Positions 35,101-46,565 of a DNA stretch of 64,000 nt are shown here, in pieces. The stretch comes from Stictocephala bisonia. Taxonomy: Eukaryota; Arthropoda; Insecta; Hemiptera; Membracidae. The stretch lies in the NCBI GenBank assembly GCA_035578905.1, contig JAQJVL010000002.1, positions 10,230,717 through 10,294,716 on the forward strand. Direction: 5' to 3'. A model generated the notes under the pieces. It ran no database searches. It had not been told where the DNA came from and saw only the letters and a program-made list of their open reading frames with translations. Numbering within the stretch: the first letter of the stretch is position 1; each line of letters starts with the position of its first letter. A program made the translations under genes and the position numbers.

Positions 35101-37034
35101 AATAATTTTGATTGGAATATAATAATAGGATACAATAAAGCAATAATTAACCAACAATTGATTCAAGGAATATTTGATGCCGTCATGGACAATTGTTTTC
35201 TCTGTTAAAGGGTAATTTTGATCCAAAATTAATTGTATTACGTTATTGCTCTAATTCAAATCTCTTTACTGCCAATCACATTTTACACTTACAAACGTCA
35301 TTAACAAAGTAGTATATATTCGATGTAATACAATACAGAACAATTAAAACGTAACAATAAAAAATTCTAATAAATAAAGTAATAACAAAATATTTTATCA
35401 TTGTAAAATAATATAAATTAATTATTTAAAAATAGAAATGCAGAAAATCTGTCTCGATACATTTATTAAAATAAATAACTAAGTCTTGTTTTAAATAATA
35501 ACAGTTAACAATATTTTGATAAGATTGAAACAATACTCAATCAAAATTGAATGGGGAAACAGCACTTCACAAGAGACGAGCGGTGTTTTCGAGAACCTAA
35601 ACAAACAGATGTATTACAGGTACATAAATACGACCAGGGCGTCACGAGTCTAATATTGCATAGATATTTTACCTGCGTAATTCACTCTCAAACATAAATG
35701 AATATTTTTGAATATATAAGGGCGTAAATCAAAGGGGATGTGTCTAAAGAGTGATATAGCACCCCCTCCCACCCTTTTACCGTTCCACCAATGATCATTT
35801 CGCTACATAGCTTGCGATGGAGGGAAGTAAGCTTAATTTCAATGTTAATAAAGTTTATATTAAACAAAATTTTAATCAAAACAAATGTTTAAAAATTATA
35901 TAAAACTCGTCGCATCATAAAATTAAATTTAAAGAAATAAAAAATAATAATTTACATAAATAATAATAATAATATTTAAGTTTTAATATAATATCCCAAA
36001 TAGTAGAGCTAAAAAATCAATAAGTGTCATATTCATTATTCATAAACTACAACAACAAAAATAACATAAATGAACTACAATTACCACCCTATAAAATGAG
36101 CCCAAGTAAAATTTACAACAAATAAAAAAGACTTCGTAAATTAATTAATTTAAATCAATTTTTTATTCTTTATTTATTCATTAAATATCTGTAACTAGTA
36201 ATATTTTCTAGCCTATGGCTATTTAAGGATAAATCTTAAGCCAAATACATTTTATATTTACATACATAGAAGAATACATAGAATTCATAGGTAAATACAC
36301 AGATTATACAATAAAACAGACAATTGTTTACAAAATAGTCATAAGATACAAATTATGAATTACGTATCCATTTATTTTTATTATTTATCTCAACTAACAT
36401 GATGGCGGTTTTACTACAGAGACATCTATAACACGTTTTCTTTATGTTCATACAGATAGAAAGTTGCTACTTAGATTGAGTCTTTTTATACAGGATTTAA
36501 CTATAAAAAGCAATAAAACCACATTAATATTAAAATTATAAGATTTACCAGTTTAATTACAAAATATTAGAATAAATTTCAAATTTTCAAAATCGTTTGA
36601 GCTACACAATTAGTTAAGTTACAACAACAATAAGCTGTATATTGTTTGTTATTACTATCAGGATATTTTGAACTCTACAAGTTTTTATATTCACAATAAA
36701 TAATTGCCACAAATAATACATCAGTTAAATAATGTTTAACAAAATCAACCTCTTACCTTTCAATAAAGTAGGGTTAATTTAGGGAGCACGATGCGGGAAT
36801 GACCGTCGCTACTTGACAACAGGTCGAGGTTGATAGTTGTTTTACATCTCCATAACACAGACCACTCTTTTTGAAATATTCGATCCTTTCTTACTACTGT
36901 TACTGAAATTCATTATTCTTCTTACAATGTCTGACAATAATTATATTGTTTTTATTTTAATCCTTGGTGAGCTACTGTAAATTAATTAATATGTATGCTT
37001 CTCTTCGAAAATTTACTTTACGTACATACTCCGA
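32131..37034. other. Five kilobases without recognised features
   Basis: AT-rich, with scattered ORFs of 60-65 codons only and no recognised domains. G-rich patches at 32510-32570 and 33040-33090 stand out in composition. This could be unique intronic or intergenic DNA, or very old repeats. Confidence 0.55.
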
Positions 37035-37640
37035 AATTAGGGTAGATGGTTAGGTTAGGTTTGGTCAGGTCAAGTTAGATTAGGTTAGGTCTGAACAAGA
37101 TAGATTAATTAAGTTATGTTAGATTAGGTTAGATCAGATTAAGTCAGGTTTTGTTAGTTAGGTTACGTTAGTTCAGATCCATTCAGGTTAAAAGTTTTAT
37201 TAGGTAGGTTAGTTCAGATAAAGTCAGGTTAAGAGTTTTATTAGGATAGGTTAGTTCAGATAAAGTCAGGTTAAGAGTTTTATTAGGATAGGTTAGTTCA
37301 GATAAAGTCAGGTTAGGTCAAGTTTTTTTGGTTAAGTTAGATCAGAGCAAGTTAGGTTAGGCCAAGCTTTGTTTTGATAGCAAGTTAGGTTAGGTCAAAT
37401 CTAGGATTTAGTTAGATCTGGTCAAGTAAAGTTAGGTCAAATCTTTTAAGATTAGGTTCTGAACAAATCAGGTTAGATGTTTTTAGGTTAGGTTAGTTCA
37501 GAGCAAGTAAGGTTCGGATAATTTTTGTTAGGTTAGGTCAGAGAAAGTGAGGTTGTGTTAAGTTTTGTTAGGTTAACTTAGTCAGGTTTCAATTGCTTAG
37601 GTTATTTCAGGTTAAGTTATGTCATGTTATTTATAATGTA
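37035..37640. repeat. Degenerate TTAGG-like tract
   Basis: Dense imperfect TTAGG/TCAGG/GTTAG motifs for about 600 bp, G-rich strand on plus. An internal roughly 43-bp unit (GATAAAGTCAGGTTAAGAG plus TTTTATTAGGATAGGTTAG) is repeated about three times at 37165-37315. It is too irregular for a functional telomere; an interstitial or decayed telomere-like satellite fits better. Confidence 0.85.
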
Positions 37641-39374
37641 ACATTTGACTGGAACCACTAAATAAACACAAAGCACTTTTCTAAACTGCTTACTCTCTTA
37701 GAAGTTTTTTGTTCTTGATGAGAATATTGTCTCCAGAGCACTAGTAGATAGCCGTTATAAAATCCAAGAAAATTAATGTGAAGTATTTAGGAATCGTTTG
37801 ATTTTTTTTAAGGTGATTTTGTTGTATAATAAATCGGAAATAAAATCATGTTGATATTTAAATACTGTAAATGTGATTTTACGGTATTTAAATACGACAT
37901 ATATAATGAAATATCTTTTTGTATTACTTTTTTAAAACGTCACAATATTTTGAAATATTCTAGATTGAAGGTAGTTCGAACTGTATAAACATATTCTATA
38001 ATCAATTACAGTAATGATTAGCGTAAAGGCATACTACTTTGCAGTGTCCTAAGTTCATTTTTTAAACAAGGAAAAGGCACAAAATACTTACTTCCCCTAC
38101 CATTCCGGTTTATTAAACCTTATTTTGCAGTTATTCAGCTATATATTACAATTAATGCTAAACAGCCTTCTATGAAATATTAGAATGTACCAAACACATT
38201 ACAAATCTTAAGTGTTCGGATCAACAAACATCCGGATAATCAATGTTCGGATTAATGAGGTTACATTTCTTATAAAACGCATAATTTTCAAATTTAACTC
38301 ATTATTTATGTTCACTTCTACTACTAATTAAATACACACAACACAATTAGCTTAATTAAGTAAGGCAATGACGTAATGTTCTTAAACATTCTGAATTGTC
38401 GTAACTTTTTCTTTAAAAAAAAAAGAAAATAGTGTATTTGTTTATTCACGTGTGTATTCAAGCGAACATTTTTAGTCATGCTTCCACTTAAGAGAATTAA
38501 AATTTAAAATAGTATCACTCAATATCTTGTAAATTATGCAAATTGACTCAAAACAAATTTTTCATACTACGATTTCATATAGAGAGAATATTAAACGTTG
38601 TTTTGACGGAACAGAAAGGGTGGAGTTGGAGACCATGCCTTTAATGTAAATAATGTAGGTTTCATTATTGGGGGAGAGCGAAATTCAACAAATATCGTGA
38701 TACAAGGGGTTGTGGAGGGGGAAGGGGTACATTACCCTCCCTGGTTCCCCTCTTGGGGCATGATCGATAGCTAAACATTCCTTAATGTTTCCACGTTCTG
38801 CTTTGCATTTCACAGAATTTTGTTTCCAGAATATACTGTGTTCACTAAAATTAAACTCGTTCAATATTGTTTTCGTTGTATAATTAATTAAATTTTATTT
38901 TCTGGCGCCTCATTAAAACACTACAGGATTTGAACTTTATACGGTGAAATAATATGTATTCGTCTTTATTCAGGCCCAACTTTTCCTTTTTCATAAGTTC
39001 CACATATAAATATTGAATAAAAAATATAATTAATACAAAATCGTGTTATTCTTTAAAATTTTCAAAATCTTCTTTGTAACGTCTTAATTTACCAATAAAT
39101 TAACAGATTATATCAATATTTTATTGCAAAATGATTAAGTTGGCTTTAACTTGTATTTGAACTTAATTGTTTTATTTCAATTTAATAGTTCAAAATAACA
39201 AATATTATTCTAGCTTATCTTGAAAACTTTTATAACCTAATTTCCACTTGATTTACGGAATATAGTAATAATAGTAGTAATGTATTTATCGAATTTATCT
39301 CGTCAAACTAATTAGTAAGAATTGTTTTTAAATTTAATGCATTTTTTTAACCTCGATTGTATACCGTTTATTTA
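37641..39374. other. No gene recognised
   Basis: AT-rich sequence; a G-rich patch at 38690-38755 is the only compositional feature. Confidence 0.55.
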
Positions 39375-39417
39375 GATTTCTTATTTATTTATTACTTTTA
39401 ATTGTGTACAAAATGTA

Positions 39418-39454
39418 GGCCTCACCAAGTTATGCAAAACTTGTCGGTGAGGTC
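39418..39454. repeat. Hairpin near LINE 3' terminus
   Basis: GGCCTCACC (39418-39426) pairs with GGTGAGGTCC with one bulged base. AAGTT/AACTT continue the stem inside, leaving a small ATGCA loop. In the minus-strand LINE it lies close to the 3' end, where some LINE RNAs carry the stem-loop recognised by their reverse transcriptase. Confidence 0.65.
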
Positions 39455-40345
39455 CCATAGTAAACAAGAAAGAAAGAACATAGTACAAAACATACATGCA
39501 TATATAAATATATATAATTTATAATGTTATTATTAGTAATTATTGGGCGGTTTAGGGCAGTCACTCATTTTAACAAAATAAAAATGCAGCTTAAAAGATG
39601 ACAAAACTATGCATTACAATAGAAGGAATGAATACAATAACTGCAGAATGTGGCTACAACAGATACGTCAGGTGAAAGTTTGTAGATAATTTTATCCTGT
39701 TTGCCAAAATATTCCTGTTCTCTACTCTATGCCCTACTCCCTCAACAACACTTAGATCGGCAGTGGGTGAAATATAATGTTGTACTGTAAACAAATACAA
39801 AGTAATATAATCTTAGCGTGTTTTATTACTGTAATTTAACTATTGAAAATACTATTTGAATTCTAAAAAGGATATATGTTTAATTTGTTAAATTAATTGA
39901 ATAGTGCAGTGTATTCGATGTGTTAATGTCATATTTATTGTTTGGTAAATTGCTCGTTTCTGGGTCAATGTTTATCTAGGCTGTGTAATTATGATACATA
40001 GCCCCTTTCAGTACACCTTTTCTACTAAGCAAAATCCGTTAGAATGAATGTTGAATTTACAAAATAAACACAATAAATAATCTAAATTAACCTGTATAAT
40101 ATTGTAGGGTGATTTTGTTCTGTATTCAATTGGTGTGATAGTGCAGTGATTATGTGAATAGCAGTAAATAATGTATATGTCAGTGAGTTGTTCTGTTATT
40201 ATGATTACGATGAGAAAAGCAGAGAAATAGAGAAGAAGAAAATATTTAAATGGCCTAGTGAGTGAAAAGAATCAAAGCTAGATCAGTTTGAGCCTTTAAC
40301 TTATTACTCAGGTATGTTAGTATAGGCTGCAATTACAGCAGTATT

Positions 40346-40555
40346 TCAATCATCGTTAGGCCTATTTATTCCTATAATTAGCCACTGATAGATAGCTTTT
40401 TTGAAAGTATTGTAATTATTTAGGTTTTCTATCTCATTGGGCAACATATTATATAAATAAGGAACAACATAGTTTGGTAACCTTTCTCCATATACTGTTC
40501 TAGGGATAGGTGTAGCGTATTTGAGAACATTTCTAGTAGTACGTGGTCTTATGGT
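40346..40555 (-). pseudogene. LINE ORF2 C-terminal fragment
   Basis: Seventy codons to a TGA at 40346, uninterrupted. Visible blocks: TIRPRTTRNVLKYATPIPRT, then YGERLPNYVVPYLYNMLPNE, then FKKAIYQWLI. These match the common C-terminal pattern of jockey/CR1-like polyproteins: an RTR...P motif, an aromatic block ending LWNxLP (here LYNMLP), then an FKxxL helix. Upstream sequence does not continue in frame, so endonuclease and polymerase domains are lost. It does not overlap in sequence with the plus-strand LINE at 51-53 kb. Confidence 0.65.
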
Positions 40556-40639
40556 TCTTTTTTTAGTTAATATTTACGCAATTTTTATCGTCGATGCTTT
40601 TTTCAATGAAAACTTTCATAAACGTATAAAATATTTGGC

Positions 40640-40860
40640 AGAGTAGAAAGCCTTGTAAAGCTCAGGTTCTTAGTTCAATCCCAATCAGAGTCTAAACAAA
40701 TGTTGAACAGGATCAGCTGACAACTACCGCCTGTTCATTTGTCATTTTGACATTAATTAATGACACTTTCTAAGGTATATATGGCCTTAGTTTGTAAAAA
40801 TGACTAAATTCGCTGATACGTACTCATTAAAATTCAAATTCCCCCATTTCCTGACGCCCT
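40640..40860 (+). mobile_element. SINE family 1 copy
   Basis: CAGGTTCTTAGTTCAATCCC (box B region), AATCAGAGTC, then GGATCAGCTGACAACTACCG, GTTCATTTGTCA, ATTAATTAATGACACTTTCT, GGCCTTAGTTTGTAA, AATGACTAAATTCGCT. The box A half is poorly preserved. Confidence 0.75.
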
Positions 40861-40897
40861 ATGACTACAGAATAAACACATAAATGAACAATCCATC

Positions 40898-41305
40898 TAT
40901 ATATAAAAATAAAAATCAAAACGTGCGTCATTTGACGTTTCACCCACCCATTCAAACACGATATACTTTACGACCTGTTCTATTCAATATATACGACATT
41001 TGACGTACCACTCCCACATTCATCACACAATATATTTTATGACCCACTCACCCATACATTCAACATTTATTCATAATACAAGATATTTTACGACAAACTA
41101 GTCCACCAGTTAACAATGGTGATACGTAATATTTCCCCACATATCATTCAAGATTTTTACGATCGACTTACCCATCCATTCATCATGTACGACACTTGAC
41201 ATTCCACCCATTTATCACACAAGACATTTTACGACCCATTCATTCATCATGTACGACACTTGACATTCCACCCATTTATCACACAAGACATTTTACGACC
41301 TATTC
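40898..41305. repeat. Degenerate minisatellite of about 64 bp
   Basis: Repeated TACGACACTTGACATTCCAC, CCATTTATCACACAAGACAT and TTTTACGACC blocks. Two near-identical units sit at about 41175-41300, and more diverged ones back to 40898. Possibly the satellite-like interior of a mobile element. Confidence 0.8.
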
Positions 41306-41825
41306 ATCGTCGTTAAATTGATACAAAAGAACCAACTACTTCCTTTTACTGTTCGGTTTCACGAAATACCTTTAGTAATGAGGCCAAACCGGATGTTCCT
41401 CACACATGGTCACTCACGACCGAGCACTCAACAACTCAATGACAGGACAACAATAAGTTCGTTTATTTGTAGCAACCCATGGATTTATCCTTATCCTTAA
41501 ATGGCATCGGAGTAAAATAAGTGTTTGTCTTGTTGGGCAGGATAAATCATCGAGGTACGACATTCTAATACAAACAGAGATTCCCACGGCAGACCGGGCG
41601 GCCTTGGACGTTCAGCTCGGCCGTTAAACCGTCTCATTTATACACGGCTCGGCCGGCCACACAACAACGATCACCATTACATACCGGCTGGTCTAAGTAT
41701 CAGGATCGATACAGGGATCGGTATGCAATATATGACTGCCATTAATTAGTCCGGGCATAACAAGAGGCACTACGTTCAGTTTGTTACAAAATAAACCGTA
41801 TGACCACTTTGATAACAAAGTCAAA
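41306..41825. other. GC-rich island, no gene recognised
   Basis: At 41570-41760 the GC and CpG content is far above the surroundings (GGGCGGCC, GCTCGGCCG, CTCGGCCGGCC). A 60-codon ORF precedes it. It could be a regulatory segment, an exon or a recently inserted element; nothing decides between these. Confidence 0.45.
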
Positions 41826-43690
41826 GTTGGTCTCAATAAAAACTAAAATGCGTTACCAATTTGCCAAATGAGACTAGAAGTAGTAAAATTATAAACTAAA
41901 AAGAATTACAAATAGATTAAGGAGAAATAACTTGTTATTATAAGTTTAACATGTATTTTATATTTGAGATAGACATTCTCATCATGTAGTAAAACACATT
42001 TGCAAGCTGCTAACGAGTTCTAGGATACACTCGTTATAAACTAAAGCACATTACGAATTTGCTAAGGGATACAGAAATGTCAAATTAAACTAAAACGCAT
42101 TGCCAAGCTGATAAAGAATTCTAGGATACACTCATTATAAAATAAAGCACATTACGAATTCGCTAAGGCAGACAGAAATGTCAGATTAAACTAAAACGCA
42201 TTACCAAGCTGATAACGAATTCTAGGATACACTCGTTACAAACTAAAGCACAATACGAATTTTCTAAGGGAGACAGAAATGTCAAATTAAACTAAAACGC
42301 ATTGCCAAGCTGCTAGTGAATTCTAGGATACACTCGTTATAAACCAAAGCACAATACGAATTTTCTAAGGGAGACAGAAATGTCAAAGTAAACTAAAACG
42401 CATTGCCAAGCTGCTAACGAGTTCTAGGATACACTCGTTATAAACTAAAGCACATTACGAATTTGCTAAGGGAGACACAAATGTCAAATTAAACTAAAAC
42501 GAATTGCCAAGCTGATAAAGAATTCTAGGATACATTCATTATAAACTAAAGCACATTGCGAATTTGCTAAGGGAGACCGAAATGTCAAATTAAACTAAAA
42601 CGCATTGCCAAGCTGCTAACGAATTCTAGGATACACTCGTTATAAACTAAAGCACATTACGAATTTGCTCAAGGATACAGAAATGTCAAATTAAACTAAA
42701 ACGCATTGCCAAGCTGATAACGAATTCTAGGATAGACTCATTATAAAATAAAGCACATTACGAATTTGCTAAGGCAGACAGAAATGTCAAATTAAACTAA
42801 AACGCATTACCAAGCTGATAACGAATTCTAGAATACACTCGTTACAAACTAAAGCACATTACGAATTTGCTAATGGGGAGACAGAAATGTCAAATTAAAC
42901 TAAAACGCATTGTCAAGCTGATAACGAATTCTAGGATACACTCATTATAAAATAAAGCACATTACGAATTTGCTAAGGGAGACAGAAATGTCAAATTAAA
43001 CTAAAACGCATTGCCAAGCTGCTAACGAGTTCTAGGATACACTCGTTATTAACTAAAGCACATTACGAATTTGCTAAGGCAGATAGAAATGTCAAATTAA
43101 ACTAAAACGCATTGCCAAGCTGCTAGTGAATTCTAGGATACACTCGTTATTAACTAAAGCACATTACTAATTTGCTAATGGAGAGATAGAAATTCTCATC
43201 ATGTACTAAAACAACTATGATACACTCATTATAAACTAAAGCACATTACGAATTCGCTGAGGGAAACATAAATTCTCATTATGAACTAAAACGCATTACT
43301 AAGCTGCTAAGGGAAACTAGGATTTGCACATTATAAACACATGATGTATTTTCTAAAGACGTCAGATATTCTCATAATAAACTAAAACGAATCACCAAGC
43401 TGTCAAGGGAGACAATGATATAATCATTATAAACTGAAGCACATTACTAATTTGCTAGAGGAGACGAAACTATCATTATAATTATTAATGGTAAAGTATT
43501 ACCAAGCTGTTATGGCTGACTAGGATAGCACATTACGTATTTGTTAAAGGAGGCTAAATTCTCAATATAAATTAATAGGAATTACCAATTTGCTAAAGGA
43601 GGCTAAGAAACATTAATTATATACTAAATTGCTTTGTCAATTTGTTAAAAGAGACGATATACAACTCATTATAACGAACAACCAGCTTGC
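41826..43690. repeat. 101-bp dimeric satellite array
   Basis: About a dozen well-preserved 101-bp units between roughly 41990 and 43190 (e.g. ACTAAAACGCATT at 42090 and 42191), with diverged units either side. Each unit is a dimer of about 50-bp halves: TAAAACGCATTGCCAAGCTG and TAAAGCACATTACGAATTTG occupy matching positions. EcoRI-like GAATTC is present in many units. Confidence 0.93.
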
Positions 43691-44045
43691 TATGGTAGGT
43701 AGGATCCATTATAAACTAAAGTGCATTACGACTTTGCTAGGGAGATGAAGAAAATTGAATTATAAACTAAAGTGCATTACGACTTTGCTAGGGAGATGAA
43801 GAAAATTGAATTATAAACTTAAGTGCATTACGACTTTGCTAGGGAGATAAAGAAAATTGAATTATAAACTAATGTGCATTACGACTTTGCTAGGGAGATG
43901 AAGAAAATTTAACTATAAACTAAAGCGCATTATGACTTTGCTAGGGAGATGAAGAAAATTGAATTATAAACTAAAGTGCATTATGACTTTGCTAGGGAGA
44001 TGAAGAAAATTTAATTATAAACTAAAGCGCATTTATCAATTTGAT
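43691..44045. repeat. 51-bp satellite sub-array
   Basis: About seven units of a 51-bp monomer (AAACTAAAGTGCATTACGAC, TTTGCTAGGGAGATGAAG, AAAATTGAATTAT). It is a monomeric relative of the second half-unit of the adjacent 101-bp array, amplified separately. Confidence 0.93.
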
Positions 44046-44129
44046 AAAAGTGTCAATATACATTTAATTCAACAAACAATCGATTTTCTATGGTAGGTAA
44101 GACCTCATAGAATAAAGAAACTGAGTTCA

Positions 44130-44365
44130 CATTCAATAGTGCGCCAAATGTGTGTCAAGTAGTTAGTTCTCCAGTTTGCAATGAGATGCCAGGCCAGCAC
44201 CTTGTCAGTACCTCCCTTATTCCCCAAATCCTCAAAGATAAAGCAGTAATTATTACTACAGCTGTATAAAGATGTGCATTAGTTTTTAATCTATATAACT
44301 GCTTATGAGGCGTTCATTACGTCCATAAGAAAGCGACTTCTGTTGTTTTTTCTCCGTGGAAAAAC
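44130..44365 (+). repeat. Dispersed repeat R250, copy 2
   Basis: Same blocks as 13095-13372, e.g. CCAAATGTGTGTCAAGTAGT, GGCCAGCACCTTGTCAG, TCCTCAAAGATAAAGCAGT, TCTGTTG..TCTCCGTGG. Satellite-like sequence (ACTCATTATAAATTAAAATC) resumes right after it, so it looks inserted into the satellite. Confidence 0.75.
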
Positions 44366-44421
44366 TCATTATAAATTAAAATCCATTTCGAATATGCTAA
44401 GTGAAACTAATAAATATACAT

Positions 44422-45114
44422 TAGGCCTAAAAATAGTGACATAAAATATTTTCAACATGTCGAACTATCGATATATTGAAACCAAATATCGTTGTAACGA
44501 TATTATCGAAAGAAAAATATCGATGTGTCGGGTAATCGATATATCGAACTGTAAATGAGTTATCTGTTTAAAATTATGCACTAAGTTTAAGTTATGGCCA
44601 AAAATATACTCATGTTTAGCTGTCACTATTTATAATAGCCTACTGAATGTAAAAATGTATGTACTCAAAACAAGTTGTGGTCTGTAGAGTTGAATGAAAA
44701 AAATTCAAAATAAGAATAATTATATTATTAATTATTAAATAATAATGTAATAATGATTTGTAAGGCGACTGCTAAAGAATGTTAAAGTCAGCGTTGCCAA
44801 CTCACACACAACTTTATTTATCTGTTCCACCCACTGGTCTACAGTAAACTAAATTTGAGTACGTTAACCTTACGTAAAAAACTTAATAAAATTACTTTGT
44901 TATTTCAATGCATGTTTTGTACGCATAAGAGGCTATTTGAATATGTTTTTTAGAATCGTGATGATATTGAGGAGAGAGAATAACGTCAATTTTTAGTGAT
45001 ATGATATATCGTCCCAAAATATCGATATGGCCGATATTATCGAAATAAAATATCGATATATCGAAACGTATTGATCAATATTTCCGATATATTAATATAT
45101 CATCACCATCCCTA
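44422..45114. mobile_element. hAT-like MITE with TATCGATA subterminal motifs
   Basis: The right end reads CATCACCATCCCTA, whose reverse complement TAGGGATGGTGATG is a typical hAT-type terminus. The left end is decayed (TAGGCC..). Both ends carry clusters of TATCGATA, ATATCGAT and CGATATAT. The interior aligns with 61744-62285: GAACTGTAAAT, TATGCACTA, TGTCACTATTTA, CTGAATGTA, TTTCAATGCAT, GAGAGA..AACGTCAAT. No transposase ORF. Confidence 0.7.
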
Positions 45115-45989
45115 CCTACAAATTAAAAAAAAACCTACAACCAATCTGCTATTGAGTATCGAAGTATAAACATTATATACTGACTCACTTCCAGAGAGGG
45201 AAGTAAAATTCATTTAAAATTATATTTACTTACCGAGTTTTCTCATTAGGACTCAATTTACTATCAACTAATGCCAAAATAATTACAAAATACTTATTAC
45301 GAAACAAATCATATGAAAATATACTTTACTGAATCCATTATTACAACAACCACAAGCAAAGTTTGCGGGACAATAAATTAAACAAGTTTTGCACGGGAGT
45401 TGTTTATTACAGAAAATGCGACACGGTGGTATTAAAAATACCCGGTGTTGAGTGGAATATTTTTGTTACTGGAAAAGATAAATTAGTGTAGTTTTCTGCT
45501 CCGAAATAATGAGAACAAATGTACACGCAAACAAGGTTTATTCCGTTATTTAGCAAACTTCTGAGTATTCGTTAGTTTCGCAAATATTTCATCAAGCTAA
45601 GTTTTTGCTTAAGTGAAATGTTAGCATTAATTTAAAGATTATTTAAATATTCCACTTAAAACTGGATCCATACAACCTTGAGGGTAACTGGTTTAGTATT
45701 ATTAGTTTGAAAAAACTCATTCAGTAGTAATTTATTGTTATTTTTTACTACAAGTTATTTATATACTTTAGAAATAAATGAGATAAATATTCAATAATAC
45801 ACAAAAGACATGTAAAAATATGTAATTTCCTATAAGATAACAAAATGAATAGTATTATGAAAAAATATATATATAGTTGTTATGTAGTCTCGTGACTATC
45901 TTTAAGGTCTTTTTATGATATTTAAGAGGAAATGCCTAACAATAACTCACGTATAAAGTGATAACGAGAAACTTTCAGTTTTTCGTAAA
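45115..45989. other. No gene recognised
   Basis: AT-rich spacer; the first 60 bases may be a remnant of the satellite to the left. Confidence 0.5.
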
Positions 45990-45995
45990 TCATTC

Positions 45996-46038
45996 TAGTC
46001 TGAGGATAGTAAATGTGGCTTAACGAAATCAGTCACTA
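45996..46038 (+). ncRNA. Hammerhead-like motif, family 1, diverged copy
   Basis: Helix I is TAGT (45996-45999) with ACTA (46035-46038), a compensated change from the TGGT/ACCA of the other copies. Core CTGAGGA 46000-46006 and GAAA are intact. Helix II has decayed (GTAA against TTAAC with a mismatch); helix III is ATC/GT-like; C17 is at 46034. Confidence 0.5.
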
Positions 46039-46044
46039 TAGTTG

Positions 46045-46499
46045 GACCGGACAGAACTATAGTGGTTTAAGCAGTGGAAGGGAATTGTTATACCGCTCAG
46101 CTACCCTACATCATGGGCATCTGCAACAGTGTTTATTTGAGAAAAAAACTGTAATGAACTGTACAAGTTTGTCTAATCTTTATTTATTGTTACCATTACT
46201 ATACATTGTGTTATTGTTATTATTAATTGTTACTTGAATACAAAATAGTGATTTAATTTATTAGTTATAAGCTTGAACCAGTGTTAATCAAAACAACAAA
46301 TGGTCACTGCTGCTAATGACACAGTGGGTGGGGCTTGCTATTGCATTACGAGCACGTGGCCTACCATTCTAGTTGCCATGACAATTTTTAAATGAATGAC
46401 ATAGTGGGGGAAGAGTAGTTCTCTATCTCACTTCCACCACTCAGTGCATCTATGTCGTGCCATCACAATCAGTAGGTAGCATTCTAAGTCTATCTATAT
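46045..46499 (+). mobile_element. Dispersed repeat R530, copy 2, with 8-bp duplication
   Basis: Aligns with 23515-24002 from GACCGGACAG to GTCTATCTATA. The flanking 8-bp direct repeat TATAGTTG fits the duplication size made by hAT-type transposases, but no matching terminal inverted repeats were found. A 74-codon ORF crosses its left end and is not conserved in the other copy. Confidence 0.7.
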
Positions 46500-46565
46500 T
46501 ATAGTTGTATATTTGTACTGTGTTGTAATACATTTGTGCTGTGGAAAGTTCAATTATTTAGTATT

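Larger units (their letters stand above)
39375..40570 (-). mobile_element. LINE 3' end (ORF C-terminus plus 3' UTR)
   Basis: On the minus strand a coding end (40555 down to 40346) is followed by about 900 bp of AT-rich 3' UTR and a hairpin at 39418-39454, then an AATAAATAAATAAG-rich end near 39385. This is the usual order for a 5'-truncated non-LTR retrotransposon. A SINE family 1 copy lies just beyond the broken 5' side. Confidence 0.65.
45990..46565 (+). mobile_element. Penelope-type terminal repeat split by an insertion
   Basis: The left part, 45990-46044, carries a family-1 hammerhead-like motif. The right part, 46500-46565, has the matching downstream sequence (TTGTACTGTGTTGTAATACATTTGTGCTGTG). 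The R530 element sits between them, with TATAGTTG on both sides (46037-46044 and 46500-46507). Confidence 0.6.
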
